Below are positions 17,488 through 27,248 of a stretch of 64,000 nucleotides of DNA, one piece after another. Positions within the stretch are counted from its first letter, which is position 1. The number at the start of each line of letters is the position of its first letter. The stretch covers positions 361,004 through 425,003 of the forward strand of contig DOEE01000003.1 in NCBI GenBank assembly GCA_003524095.1, written 5' to 3'. This DNA comes from Clostridiales bacterium (lineage in GTDB: Bacteria > Bacillota > Clostridia > Christensenellales > UBA1242). The position numbers were made by a program, and so were the translations under genes. The notes beneath the pieces were generated by a model. The model searched no databases, was not told where the DNA came from, and saw only the letters and a list, made by a program, of their open reading frames with translations.

Positions 17488-20400
17488 TTAATAATCGCAT
17501 TTTTCGGCGAGCATTTTGTAGTGATTGTAAGTATCTATTGCATTTTGTTTTGCTTCTTCAAATAGTTCGTTTGCTAGTTCTTCGTCCTTAGCAAGTAGGG
17601 ATTTATATCTAGTTTCGCCTTTTAGGAAGTCTTCGTAATCAAGAGTAGGTTCTTTGCTATCTAGGATAAATGGATTTTTGCCTTGTTCTTTGAGCATTGG
17701 ATTGTATCTATATAAATGCCAGTATCCGCTTTCAACCGCTTTCTTTTCTTCGAGTTGGCTATTTTCCATTTTGATTCCATGGTTGATACATGGAGCATAT
17801 GCGATAATAATTGAAACCCCGTTGTAACTTTCGGCTTCGTTAATTGCCTTTAGGAATTGATTCATATCAGCACCCATTGCAACTTTGGCAACATATACAT
17901 TTTTGTATTGTGCGGCAATCATTCCAAGGTCTTTTTTGTTAGTACGTTTTCCGTTGCTTGCAAACTTAGCAATTGCGCCCATTGGGGTAGATTTGCTAGC
18001 TTGGCCGCCTGTATTTGAGTAAACTTCGGTATCCAAAACCAAAATATTAACATTTTCGCCACTGGCCAATACATGGTCAAGACCGCCGTAACCAATATCA
18101 TAAGCCCAGCCATCACCACCAACAATCCAAATTGATTCATTTGCAAAGTTGTTTTTGTTTGAAAGAATTGATTCTTTTATACATTTTAGTTCGTCTGGAA
18201 CTTGGAGTGATGATAGTTTGTTTGTAATAAGTTCGGCTAGTTCTCTTTGACGATTTGTTTCGTCTGAGCCTGAATATTCTTCGATTAAGTCGTTAAGTTC
18301 GCTATCTAGTTCGGCATCATAGATTTTATTTAGATTAGCACGTAAATTGTCTTGTTGAATTTGGTGACCGATTTTTATACCATATCCGAATTCGGCATTG
18401 TCTTCAAACAAACTATTTGCCCATGCAATTCCATGACCATTTTTATCTTTTACAAACGGACAAGTAGGTGATGAACCGCCATAAATACTAGAACAGCCAG
18501 TTGCATTAGCAATAACCATTCTGTCTCCAAACATTTGGCTAATAACCTTAAGATATGGGGTTTCGCCACATCCAGCACAAGCGCCTGAGAACTCAAAGTA
18601 TGGCATGTTGTATTGGCTACCTTTGACAGTGTTTGGCTTGAATACTCCGCTTTTTTCGTTTGGAATAGAATTTACAAACTCATAATTTTTGTTTTGTTCT
18701 TCCATGATATTGGTTGCATCTTGCATCAAAATTGCTTTTTCCTTAGCAGGGCAAACACTAGCACAAACTCCACAACCAGTACAATCTTTGGAACTAACTT
18801 GCATTACAAATTTCAAATCTTTTTCTGCCATAGCATTTGCTGACTTGAAGGAATCTGGTGCATTGTTTAAATTTTCAGGCTTAACAAGATGTGGTCTAAT
18901 TGCAGCATGAGGGCAAACAAACGCACACATATTACATTGAATACATTTGTCGCTTTGCCAACAAGGAAGTTGAGTCGCAACTCCACGTTTTTCAAATCTA
19001 GCAGTATTTGTTGGAACTATTCCACGTGGGTCAAAAGCACTAACTGGCAAGTCATTGCCTTCAAGGCGAGAAATAGGTTTGATAATCTTTTCGTAATATT
19101 CTTGTTCGGAATTGTTGTCTATAACTGCTTCAATTTCATTCAAATCAGCCCAAGATGCAGGGTAGTCAATTTTGGAAATATTATTAACACCGCTATCTAT
19201 TGCTTTGAAGTTCATATCCAAAACGGCTTGACCTTTGCTTCCATAACTCTTTTCGGCGTATTTTTTCATCTCAGATACAGCGGTTTCGATTGGGATAATA
19301 TTAATTAACTTGAAGAATGCTGATTGCATAACAAGATTTATTTTGTTTCCAAGTCCGATTTCTCCAGCAATCTTATCTGCATCTATTGTATAGAAATTAA
19401 TGTGTTTTGAAGCAATTTCTTTTTTCATTCTATTTGGAAGAACTTTGTCTAATTCGTCCAAAGTCCAACCGGTGTTAAGAAGTAATGTTCCGTTATTTTT
19501 GACATTATTTAGTAGATTGTACTTGGTTACATATGCTTCCTTGTGTACAGCAACAAAGTCAATATTGTCTAGCAAATAACTTTCGTTAATCTTGTTTTTG
19601 CCAAATCTTAGGTGGCTTATAGTTGCGCTACCACTCTTTTTGCTATCGTATTCAAAATATGCTTGACCATTTAAGTCTGTATTGTTGCCGATTATTTTGA
19701 TACTACTCTTGTTAGCACTAACAGTTCCGTCTCCGCCAAATCCATAGAATTTGCAAGCGGTTACGCTTTCGTCACTAGGGAATATTTTGTTAATGAGTGG
19801 AAGGCTTGTATGTGTCAAATCGTCGTTTATGCCAACTGTAAAGTGGTTCTTTGGAGTTGAACTTTCCAAATTTTCAAATATAGCATTAACCATTGTAGGA
19901 GTAAACTCTTTGCTTCCTAGTCCATATCTTCCGCCATAAACATTAGCCTTAAAGTTGTGTTCAGCAAGTGCACAAACAACATCTTTGTACAAAGGTTCGC
20001 CATTGCTACCAGGTTCTTTGGTTCTGTCCAAAACTGCTATGTTCTTTGCAGACTTTGGAAGTGCATTTACAAATGCTTTCGTATCAAAAGGTCTATATAG
20101 TCTAACTACAACAACGCCAACTTTCTTTCCTTGTTTTGAATTAAGATACTTAACAGTTTCCTCGGTTGTATTAGCACCACTTCCCATAATAACAATAATA
20201 TTCTCGGCATTAGCATCGCCATAGTAATCAAATAGATGATAATGTCTGCCAGTAATCTTGCCAACTTTGTCCATATATTCTTGAACAATTGTAGGGGTTT
20301 TGTCGTAGTATGCATTTGCAGTTTCTCTATTTTGGAAGTAAATATCTGGATTTTGAGCGGTTCCTTGTTGATGTGGGTTATTAGCATTAAGACTTCTAGC

Positions 20401-21006
20401 CTTAAACTCTTTGATTTTGTCAAAAGGAACTAATTGTTTGATGCTGTCTATGTCTATATCTTCAATTGTGTTTATCTCATGGCTTGTTCTGAATCCGTCA
20501 AAGAAATGAACAAATGGTACACTGCTTTGGAGAGTAGACAAATGTGCAACAAGTGCCATATCCATAGCTTCTTGAACTCCAGACGCACATAGCATTGCCC
20601 AGCCAGTTTGTCTAACACTCATAACGTCTGAATGGTCGCCAAATATAGATAATGCGTGGGTTGCAAGTGCTCTAGCACTAACATGCATAACACAAGGTGT
20701 AAGTTCTCCGGCTATCTTGTACATATTTGGTATCATAAGTAGTAGACCTTGACTTGCTGTAAAAGTAGTAGTCAAAGCACCTGAGCATAGACTTCCGTGC
20801 AAAGCACCTGATGCGCCACCTTCTGATTGCATTTCGACAACTTTGACTTTGTGTCCGAAAATATTTGTTCTTCCTTCGGTCGACCATTGGTCACAAAGTT
20901 CTGCCATAGTTGAACTAGGTGTAATAGGGTATATTGTAGCAACTTCGCTTAGTGCATAGGCAATAGTTGCTGCGGCGGTATTTCCGTCAATGGTAATCTT
21001 TTTCAC
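17488..21006 (-). CDS. nifJ: Pyruvate:ferredoxin (flavodoxin) oxidoreductase
   Basis: Single-chain PFOR that oxidises pyruvate to acetyl-CoA and CO2 and reduces ferredoxin; central to anaerobic metabolism. From GTG 21006 (AAGGAG, 7-base spacing) the product is 1172 residues. The open frame extends to 21072, but the conserved start is KKITIDGNTAAATIAYALSE. Domain order: pyruvate-binding (YPITPSS), domain II/III, a two-cluster ferredoxin domain (CIQCNMCAFVCP near 687 and CTGCGVCASVCP near 743), then the ThDP domain with CAGCGETPYL near 810 and GGDGWAYDIGYGG. It forms its own unit, convergent with tkt. Confidence 0.97.
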   Translation of the reverse strand: MKKITIDGNTAAATIAYALSEVATIYPITPSSTMAELCDQWSTEGRTNIFGHKVKVVEMQSEGGASGALHGSLCSGALTTTFTASQGLLLMIPNMYKIAGELTPCVMHVSARALATHALSIFGDHSDVMSVRQTGWAMLCASGVQEAMDMALVAHLSTLQSSVPFVHFFDGFRTSHEINTIEDIDIDSIKQLVPFDKIKEFKARSLNANNPHQQGTAQNPDIYFQNRETANAYYDKTPTIVQEYMDKVGKITGRHYHLFDYYGDANAENIIVIMGSGANTTEETVKYLNSKQGKKVGVVVVRLYRPFDTKAFVNALPKSAKNIAVLDRTKEPGSNGEPLYKDVVCALAEHNFKANVYGGRYGLGSKEFTPTMVNAIFENLESSTPKNHFTVGINDDLTHTSLPLINKIFPSDESVTACKFYGFGGDGTVSANKSSIKIIGNNTDLNGQAYFEYDSKKSGSATISHLRFGKNKINESYLLDNIDFVAVHKEAYVTKYNLLNNVKNNGTLLLNTGWTLDELDKVLPNRMKKEIASKHINFYTIDADKIAGEIGLGNKINLVMQSAFFKLINIIPIETAVSEMKKYAEKSYGSKGQAVLDMNFKAIDSGVNNISKIDYPASWADLNEIEAVIDNNSEQEYYEKIIKPISRLEGNDLPVSAFDPRGIVPTNTARFEKRGVATQLPCWQSDKCIQCNMCAFVCPHAAIRPHLVKPENLNNAPDSFKSANAMAEKDLKFVMQVSSKDCTGCGVCASVCPAKEKAILMQDATNIMEEQNKNYEFVNSIPNEKSGVFKPNTVKGSQYNMPYFEFSGACAGCGETPYLKVISQMFGDRMVIANATGCSSIYGGSSPTCPFVKDKNGHGIAWANSLFEDNAEFGYGIKIGHQIQQDNLRANLNKIYDAELDSELNDLIEEYSGSDETNRQRELAELITNKLSSLQVPDELKCIKESILSNKNNFANESIWIVGGDGWAYDIGYGGLDHVLASGENVNILVLDTEVYSNTGGQASKSTPMGAIAKFASNGKRTNKKDLGMIAAQYKNVYVAKVAMGADMNQFLKAINEAESYNGVSIIIAYAPCINHGIKMENSQLEEKKAVESGYWHLYRYNPMLKEQGKNPFILDSKEPTLDYEDFLKGETRYKSLLAKDEELANELFEEAKQNAIDTYNHYKMLAEKCDY

Positions 21007-21203
21007 TTTATTTCTCCTTAAAATTGAATAATCAACTAAAACTATTATATTTCCTAGATAAAATTTAGTCAAATAATTATTAAACTTTGTGTAAATTTGT
21101 GGGTATTCAATTGAAAAATTAGATAAATTGTTATAAAATTAAATAGACACAATAATAACTTTTATTCAAAAGATTTTATATTTTTTTGGGAACATGGTGT
21201 AAT

Positions 21204-21938
21204 ATGCAAAGATATATTTTAAAATTAAGTTACCTAGGAGACAAATACTCGGGATTTCAAGTACAAAATAACAAAGACACGATTGAACTAAGACTCGAAA
21301 CTGCATTAAGTCAGGTTACTAAGGAAAATATCAAGGTAGTAGCTTCGGGAAGAACAGATGCGGGTGTTTCGGCTTTTTGTCAAGTATGTCACTTTGATGT
21401 TGAAAACGAGATTGTTGAGCATAAAGTTTTGTCATATGTAAATGCAATACTTCCAAAGGATATAAGAATTTTGGAGATTGTTAAAGTTAGTAACGACTTT
21501 CATGCAAGATATTCTTCTAAGAGAAAGACATATGAATACTATTTTTATGTTGGAATGGAAAATGCTATATATGAGACTTTTGCTTCGCATATAGCACTGG
21601 ACTTAAATATTGCTGAAATGGAAAAGGCATGCACTTATTTTGTGGGTGAGCATGACTTTTCTAGTTTTTGTGCTAGCAATACAGAAGTCAAGACAAAAGT
21701 GCGAACTATATATGATTGTAAGATAATCGAATTGGGTGGCGGACTATTCAAACTAAGTATCTGTGGCAATGGATTTCTATATAACATGGTTAGAATTATT
21801 ATGGGAACTATAGTAAATGTTGGGCTTGATAAAATTAAATCTAACGATATAGTTGATATAATTAATTCAAAAAATAGACAAAATGCTGGCAAAACCATGC
21901 CATCAAAGGGGTTAATCCTCAAAAATGTTGAATACTAA
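21204..21938 (+). CDS. truA: tRNA pseudouridine synthase A
   Basis: Makes pseudouridine at positions 38-40 of the tRNA anticodon stem-loop. From ATG 21204 it is 244 residues beginning MQRYILKLSYLGDKYSGFQ, the usual TruA start; the open frame reaches TTG 21186. The catalytic aspartate is D52 in GRTDAGV. NAILPKDIRI, FHARYSSKRKTYEYYF and FLYNMVRIIMGT are family signatures. The ribosome-binding site is weak (GGTG close to the ATG). Confidence 0.95.
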   Translation: MQRYILKLSYLGDKYSGFQVQNNKDTIELRLETALSQVTKENIKVVASGRTDAGVSAFCQVCHFDVENEIVEHKVLSYVNAILPKDIRILEIVKVSNDFHARYSSKRKTYEYYFYVGMENAIYETFASHIALDLNIAEMEKACTYFVGEHDFSSFCASNTEVKTKVRTIYDCKIIELGGGLFKLSICGNGFLYNMVRIIMGTIVNVGLDKIKSNDIVDIINSKNRQNAGKTMPSKGLILKNVEY

Positions 21939-21948
21939 AATATATTAA

Positions 21949-21977
21949 TTGACGATTTTTTAAATATTTGATACTAT
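21949..21977 (+). promoter_or_regulatory. SigA-type promoter for the 22029 gene
   Basis: TTGACG (21949-21954), 17-base spacer, TACTAT (21972-21977), 50 bases before the ATG at 22029. Confidence 0.65.
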
Positions 21978-22028
21978 ATTTATAAATAAAATGCAAAAGT
22001 ATTGTTGAAATACTGAGTAGGAGACTTT

Positions 22029-23030
22029 ATGAAATTTTGGGTAAAAATTGTAGTTGCTCTTAGTGTAGTAGTTGTCATAGCATTTGGTGTTTGGGCATTT
22101 GTGTTCAAAGAAAAAGACGAAGTGCAAGCATACAATAGGACTTGTGAGATTATTGAGTACAAAGAATCACTTGGTGTAACCGAAAGACTTGTTGAACTTA
22201 AAGGTATTAACTATATAGGTTCGGATAAGGCTAACGTAATTACGGATAGCACCGATATTCAAAAGGATATTCTTAGAGTTAGGAATATAATCTTTTCGGA
22301 TAATGTAATTAATACTTATGATGATGGCGGAAATATAACATGTACTTTTGATAGTTATTTGACAATTGAGAGAGTAACTCAAGATATTATACTCAAACTT
22401 CTTCCTTTTATCAAAAACGTAAATAATGCAGACACTCAAACCAAAACTCTCAAAAAGATTGCAAGCACTTATGCAAAAGACTACAAATTGCTTAAAGATA
22501 ACTTGGATATTTTGATTGATTGTCAAACTTCGATTGAAGGCAATAATACCGAAATGGAAGTTTTACAAAATAATTATGCATATGTAAGACTAGTTTATAG
22601 AAACTGTCTAAAAGACAGTGCCGAACTCATAAACACAATGTTTGAAATCATTAAATGCAAATTTGGTCAGATTAATTATGATACGGAATTTGCACTTATG
22701 GATAGTTTTTCGAGAAGTTTGTATATTTCAACAAGTGTTATCAAAGACGAATTAGAATCGTATCGTGCGCATGACTTGCATTTGGTTGTCGACAAAATTG
22801 ACAAATATCGCAAAGATATCAATATTTTCAGCACGGAATATTCCGAATATAATTTCTTGACTAATTACAATTATATTTGTAATAACTACTCATCTGAGTT
22901 TGACAAAGTTTTGCAAAAACAGAATATCGAAAAGAAAGAAATTGCAAATGGCAAAGAGCCAAGTGATATAAATATGAATGTCTACAAAAATTCAAGACTT
23001 AAATGCATTTTGAAAATTTTGGGATATTAA
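22029..23030 (+). CDS. Membrane-anchored protein of unknown function
   Basis: 333 residues. A single N-terminal hydrophobic anchor (about 5-27, KIVVALSVVVVIAFGVWAFV) is followed by a mostly alpha-helical, charged extracytoplasmic region with no motif that I recognise. TAGGAG precedes the ATG. The next gene follows 11 bases after its stop and encodes a similar-sized lipoprotein with comparable helical content. The pair may form one envelope complex (inference). Confidence 0.7.
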   Translation: MKFWVKIVVALSVVVVIAFGVWAFVFKEKDEVQAYNRTCEIIEYKESLGVTERLVELKGINYIGSDKANVITDSTDIQKDILRVRNIIFSDNVINTYDDGGNITCTFDSYLTIERVTQDIILKLLPFIKNVNNADTQTKTLKKIASTYAKDYKLLKDNLDILIDCQTSIEGNNTEMEVLQNNYAYVRLVYRNCLKDSAELINTMFEIIKCKFGQINYDTEFALMDSFSRSLYISTSVIKDELESYRAHDLHLVVDKIDKYRKDINIFSTEYSEYNFLTNYNYICNNYSSEFDKVLQKQNIEKKEIANGKEPSDINMNVYKNSRLKCILKILGY

Positions 23031-23041
23031 AGGGGGAATTT

Positions 23042-24136
23042 ATGAAAAAAATATTTGCTGTATTTATTCTTCCTATTGTTGCGTTGCTTTGTCTTTGTGG
23101 TTGTGGTGAAGAAAGAAAGTCCGAAGATGTAAAAACTCTTTATGAAAACACAAAACAAGTTTGTATAGTAGATAATGACAACAAATTCTTTTCGGACGAA
23201 ACAAAACCCGATTCAATAGTTATCAAATATTCAGACGATGTGAGTGCACTTATTTATAATGTGTCACCAAGTTCAAAACTTTCAAAAAAATATGCAGTAA
23301 TTGGCTATCAACAAAAGATTTTAAATAATATCTTTAACTATTACGAAAAGAACAAAGAAAATTTTTATTTAAAAATGTCTAGTGCTAATTTTGATAAGAA
23401 TGAAATGAATGATTTGTATAGTAGTTTGGAAAGTCTAAAATCTCAACTTGAGACTTTCAAAAATTCATACAACACATTTACCGATGCGACCAAAGGCGGA
23501 GTAAATGATGTAATGGAATTTAATTTGACTAATTATTCATTTGACTTAAATCAGTTAATCCAAAAATCTTTTGACTTTATTTATAAATTTATAGATTTGA
23601 ATGAAAAATATTGTTTGGAAAATTTGGATATTGTGAGTATTGATTCGCTTGAATCAAAGATTCAAAAAACATATGTAGATATTGCCTATATTGTCTATTT
23701 AAATAACTTCAAAGCGTTTGATTACTCAGTAGGCTCAAAGGGAATTAGTGATGACCTTGATTCAATTATTGGAAACACTAGTGAGTTTTTGATTACAAAA
23801 GACTTGGAAGATTACAAATCTCTTTCGGTAAAAATCAGAACGGGGTTGGACGCGGAAAATTCAGATTATGCCAACACAATGAATTTAGTAAACAACTATC
23901 TATATGCAATTGATGTGTTTAATCAAAGACTTTCTACTTACAAAAGCACATATTTTGAAGAAGATATTTACAAAATTACTCAATACAAGTTTGGCTTGGT
24001 TATAGGTGTGGATTATGAGTCATACTGTACTTCGCTAACCAAATCAAGACAAGCATCGCTTAGATTTATGGATGACTTTGTTTTGAATGTTTATGGCAGA
24101 CTTGTTGATACCTTGGGAACGATTATAAATGATTAA
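23042..24136 (+). CDS. Helical lipoprotein of unknown function
   Basis: 364 residues from ATG 23042, which has AAAGGGGG upstream (the frame is open back to 23003, overlapping the previous gene). The signal peptide MKKIFAVFILPIVALLCLC ends in a lipobox-like LCGC with C21 as the likely lipidated cysteine. The remainder is helical and charged with no recognised domain. It is in an operon with the anchored protein at 22029, and gltX starts 8 bases after its stop. Confidence 0.7.
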   Translation: MKKIFAVFILPIVALLCLCGCGEERKSEDVKTLYENTKQVCIVDNDNKFFSDETKPDSIVIKYSDDVSALIYNVSPSSKLSKKYAVIGYQQKILNNIFNYYEKNKENFYLKMSSANFDKNEMNDLYSSLESLKSQLETFKNSYNTFTDATKGGVNDVMEFNLTNYSFDLNQLIQKSFDFIYKFIDLNEKYCLENLDIVSIDSLESKIQKTYVDIAYIVYLNNFKAFDYSVGSKGISDDLDSIIGNTSEFLITKDLEDYKSLSVKIRTGLDAENSDYANTMNLVNNYLYAIDVFNQRLSTYKSTYFEEDIYKITQYKFGLVIGVDYESYCTSLTKSRQASLRFMDDFVLNVYGRLVDTLGTIIND

Positions 24137-24144
24137 GGAGAATT

Positions 24145-25809
24145 ATGGACTTTAATAAATTAGCAGATTTACTTTATCCAGATGTGGACAAAGACATTAA
24201 TTATTACTTTTCTAAATATCCAAGCAGACCACTTCTAAAAGATGGCGTGGTTACTAGATTTGCACCAAGTCCGACTGGATATTTGCATATTGGTGGGCTT
24301 TTTCAGTGTGTATTGCATGAAATGCTTGTCAAAGAGCCTTCGAGTGTATTCTTTCTAAGGCTTGAAGACACTGACCAAAAGCGTGAAATAGAAAATGCTG
24401 GCGAATTACTCTATGTAGCACTAGGCGAGTTTGGTATAGTTCCTACCGAAGGATATAGGGGGAACAGTCCAGAAAGGGGAATATACGGGCCTTATGTTCA
24501 AAGTAAGAGACTAGATATTTACAAGGCTTTTGCTAAGTATTTGGTAAGCAGGGGTGGCGCATATCCATGTTTTTGTTCAAAACTTGAAGACAAGGAAGAA
24601 ATTGTTGCAAAAAGAGAACAAGAAATCGAAGAGAATAACGATACAATCGACCATGATGTTTGCAGAAACCTAAGTCTTGAAGACGTTGAGGAAAACTTGA
24701 ATGCAGGCAAACCATTTGCCTTAAGACTATTGTCTACCGGCAATCCGGACAAGACATTTGAAATAGTTGACTTAATCAAAGGCAAGCGTGAAATAAGAGA
24801 AAATGGCAAAGATGTAGTATTAATCAAAAGCAATGGTATTCCAGTTTATTCATTTGCCCATGCTGTTGATGATACACTTATGGGAACAACTATGATAGTT
24901 CGTGGCGAAGACTGGTATCAATCGGTTGCTAGTCATATGGAGATATTTGATAAATTCGGTTTTAACAAAATTCCTTATGTTCATACTCCAAATATTTGCA
25001 AACTCGACGATGGCAAAAAGAGAAAACTTAGCAAAAGAAAAGACCCTGAAGCAAACTGCATGTTCTTTATTAAAGATGGTTATCCCGTAACTGCAGTCAA
25101 AGAATATTTGTTAAATCTACTTAATAGCGATTTTGAGACATGGCGAAAAGAAAATCCTTATTTGGATTATCACGAATTTCCATTTAAACTTGAAAAGATT
25201 GGCAGTGGAAACCCAATGTTTGATATGCAAAAACTAAATGACGTTTCCAAAGAATATATTGCTAGATTGTCCGCTAGTCAAGTTTATTCACAACTGCTTA
25301 ACTGGGCAGAAAAATACGACGAAGACTTCGCACAAAAACTAAAAAGTGACGAAAAATATTCGCTTGATGTACTTAACATTGAACGTGAAACACCTAAGCC
25401 ACGTAAAGATATTTTCAAGTGGTCGATGGTTAGAGATTATTACAATTATATGTTTGAAAATTTTGAAAATATCAATCTAAATTTTTCGGATATAACAAAT
25501 ATAGATAATGAATTATTATACAAAATATTGCAAACTTATGTTGTACTATTTGAAAGCAATTTGGACAAGACTGACTGGTTTGAAAGAGTTAAAAAATTAG
25601 GTGGAAACAATAATTTCTGTTTGGATAACAAGTTGTACAAACAAGACCCAACAAAATATAATGGAAATTTGGCGGGTTTATGTAATATAATTAGATATGC
25701 TTTCACTGGAAAAACAAATACGCCGGATTTATTTGCAATTTGTTGTGTGCTTGGCAAAGATGAATTATATCGTAGATTAGATATAATCAAATCAAAAATT
25801 AATGTATAA
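24145..25809 (+). CDS. gltX: Glutamyl-tRNA synthetase
   Basis: Class I aminoacyl-tRNA synthetase charging tRNA-Glu. It has 554 residues, longer than the usual roughly 480. The HIGH-like signature is HIGG (48-51, in RFAPSPTGYLHIGGLF), and the KMSKS-like signature is KLSKR around residue 294. FLRLEDTDQKRE and YSFAHAVDD are further synthetase motifs. A roughly 35-residue N-terminal extension precedes the catalytic start. The C-terminal anticodon-binding part looks divergent. AAGGAG precedes the ATG. It ends at a strong bidirectional terminator. Confidence 0.9.
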   Translation: MDFNKLADLLYPDVDKDINYYFSKYPSRPLLKDGVVTRFAPSPTGYLHIGGLFQCVLHEMLVKEPSSVFFLRLEDTDQKREIENAGELLYVALGEFGIVPTEGYRGNSPERGIYGPYVQSKRLDIYKAFAKYLVSRGGAYPCFCSKLEDKEEIVAKREQEIEENNDTIDHDVCRNLSLEDVEENLNAGKPFALRLLSTGNPDKTFEIVDLIKGKREIRENGKDVVLIKSNGIPVYSFAHAVDDTLMGTTMIVRGEDWYQSVASHMEIFDKFGFNKIPYVHTPNICKLDDGKKRKLSKRKDPEANCMFFIKDGYPVTAVKEYLLNLLNSDFETWRKENPYLDYHEFPFKLEKIGSGNPMFDMQKLNDVSKEYIARLSASQVYSQLLNWAEKYDEDFAQKLKSDEKYSLDVLNIERETPKPRKDIFKWSMVRDYYNYMFENFENINLNFSDITNIDNELLYKILQTYVVLFESNLDKTDWFERVKKLGGNNNFCLDNKLYKQDPTKYNGNLAGLCNIIRYAFTGKTNTPDLFAICCVLGKDELYRRLDIIKSKINV

Positions 25810-25816
25810 ATATACA

Positions 25817-25850
25817 AAAAACCATGAGATTTTATTCTCATGGTTTTTGT
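25817..25850. terminator. Bidirectional terminator after gltX
   Basis: AAAAACCATGAGA pairs with TCTCATGGTTTTT around a 6-base loop, between convergent genes. Confidence 0.9.
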
Positions 25851-25861
25851 TTAATATTAGA

Positions 25862-26347
25862 TTAATCTAATGTATGTTGATTTTCGTTTAAAGATTTTTC
25901 TATTGACCTGACATCAGATAGATTAATGTCAATTTGTGAGTTTTTGAGTAGTTTTAGATTTGTAACACTGGTGTAGACACCTTCTTCCAATTTTGAAAGA
26001 AGTAGTTTGTCGCTAACATCGGGTATTTTTTCTTTTGTATCTACAATTTCATAAAAACTAATTGTTGGGTTAAAGAACAAATATTCAGGTTTGCTTACGC
26101 CGTATTTTTCTTTGATAAACCTTTCTTTTTCGGCTACACTTAGTAGTCTTGCAACGTACAATCTATTGTTTTCTCTACTAGTTGGAGTAGTTTTATTTAT
26201 ATCTTTTCTAAGTCTTGGACTAAACCACTTTGTAATTTTGAAGTCACATATATTGCATACATATAGACTATCTAAATCCAGTTTGTCTTCTTCTTTTTCT
26301 TTTTTATTAAGTTTATTTTGTATGTATTCTTTTATTTTTGTAAACAT
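25862..26347 (-). CDS. Hypothetical protein with a CxxC motif
   Basis: 161 residues, not recognised. The first 25 residues are Lys/Glu-rich and helical; VCNICDFKITKWFSPRLRKD (about 30-49) holds a single CxxC. There is no signal peptide or membrane segment. An AAGGA site precedes the ATG. It is a single gene convergent with gltX and the last core gene before the tRNA-Ile-linked repeat region. Confidence 0.6.
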   Translation of the reverse strand: MFTKIKEYIQNKLNKKEKEEDKLDLDSLYVCNICDFKITKWFSPRLRKDINKTTPTSRENNRLYVARLLSVAEKERFIKEKYGVSKPEYLFFNPTISFYEIVDTKEKIPDVSDKLLLSKLEEGVYTSVTNLKLLKNSQIDINLSDVRSIEKSLNENQHTLD

Positions 26348-26491
26348 ATTGTTCCTTGTTAAACTAAATTGTCTATTTAAAATAGCAGATAGAGTTTAAC
26401 ACAAAATTAATTAAATTTCAATAGGTTGTAGAAATTTGTAGATAGTGCATGGTGTCACCCTAAAAGTAGGTGTTGATGTTAGATTTTTAAG

Positions 26492-26682
26492 CACCTTTAT
26501 ATCGTGCTTCTGCACGATATAAAGGTTAGGGGACATAATAAACTGTAGTTCTCGTCACTCACTCTACACATTCGCAAGTTTGCAAGCAAACTATTTTTCT
26601 TTCCCTAGGTTCGTTTATGAAAGTAAACTAACACTTCCTAGTTAAAAGAAAAAGTGTTTGACAGACGTCAAACACTTGCTCA
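26492..26682 (-). repeat. R2 repeat, copy A (native tRNA-Ile downstream flank)
   Basis: About 190 bases nearly identical to 36111-36303, which lies directly downstream of the intact tRNA-Ile. It holds, in minus orientation, a terminator (AAGTGTTTGACG pairing with CGTCAAACACTT region), a CTAGG...CCTAG stem, a GTTTGC/GCAAAC hairpin and a 14-bp perfect hairpin CCTTTATATCGTGC/GCACGATATAAAGG. It continues into the 21-base tRNA-Ile 3' end copy at 26683-26703. Confidence 0.85.
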
Positions 26683-26853
26683 TGGTAGAGATGAGTGGAC
26701 TCGCAATAAGCGGAGTGTTATTTTTCGGGTGGCAGTGGAAACACTGACGGGGTCCCGAATACACATCGACCCCCACTTATGCCAAACAAGTTTGGCAATA
26801 CTCATGTATACAGGGTGCAACCTGATGTATTGCTAAAAAGCAATACGCACTGC
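26683..26853. repeat. R1 repeat, copy A, beginning with a tRNA-Ile 3' end
   Basis: 171 bases almost identical (one substitution) to 35877-36047. It begins with 21 bases identical to the antisense of the tRNA-Ile 3' end, including the encoded CCA. Then come an ATAAG-CGGAG segment, the structured motif at 26724-26759, a GCCAAAC/GTTTGGC hairpin, and three mutually complementary arms GCAATAC, GTATTGC and GCAATAC. There is no plausible protein. It marks the left edge of the accessory island. Confidence 0.85.
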
Positions 26854-26913
26854 CTTGAATATCCCTAAAATAAAGGCTTTTTGTCATATAAAAAAGTCTT
26901 TTGATGTCAAACA

Positions 26914-26957
26914 AAAATGCACACTTGACATCAGTTGACATCAAATGTGCACTTTTT
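26914..26957. terminator. Hairpin in the gap between R1 and the response regulator
   Basis: TGCACA-C-TTGA (26918-26928) pairs with TCAA-A-TGTGCA (26941-26951), flanked by A- and T-runs, and contains two direct TTGACATCA copies. It may terminate minus-strand transcription from the response regulator. The remainder of 26854-27248 is AT-rich, with nothing else that I can assign. Confidence 0.5.
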
Positions 26958-27248
26958 ATTAAACTTTTTCTATCTAAAACGGTCTAAAACTATATAAATC
27001 TATTTGATACTTTCTACGAAATTTCCGTAAAAATTTTGTAAAATTAGAAAGCAGTTCGGTTGATTATTGTTGCTATTTAACAATTTTCCTAAAATAAAAC
27101 CATTTTGAAGAAAAACTAACATCAAAGCATATAAAATGGGAAAATGTGCAAAATGCTCACCAAAACTGCTGGAAAAATGTGTGATATATGCTTGATTTTT
27201 AATGGAATTTTGTGTAAAAGTGCTATTTTTTAATTGAATAAAAAGCGA

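Noticed and set aside
18613..20433. Several open frames on the plus strand opposite nifJ
   Set aside because: They are antisense shadows of a long, well-conserved coding gene and have no ribosome-binding sites.
26724..26759. T-box element, because GGGTGGCA recalls the T-box antiterminator
   Set aside because: The bulge and conserved downstream ACCGCG are absent, the conserved loops differ, and no aminoacyl-tRNA synthetase or amino-acid gene follows.
26654..26836. A 60-residue open frame in the R1 repeat
   Set aside because: It spans the tRNA 3'-end copy and the structured repeat, with no ribosome-binding site.
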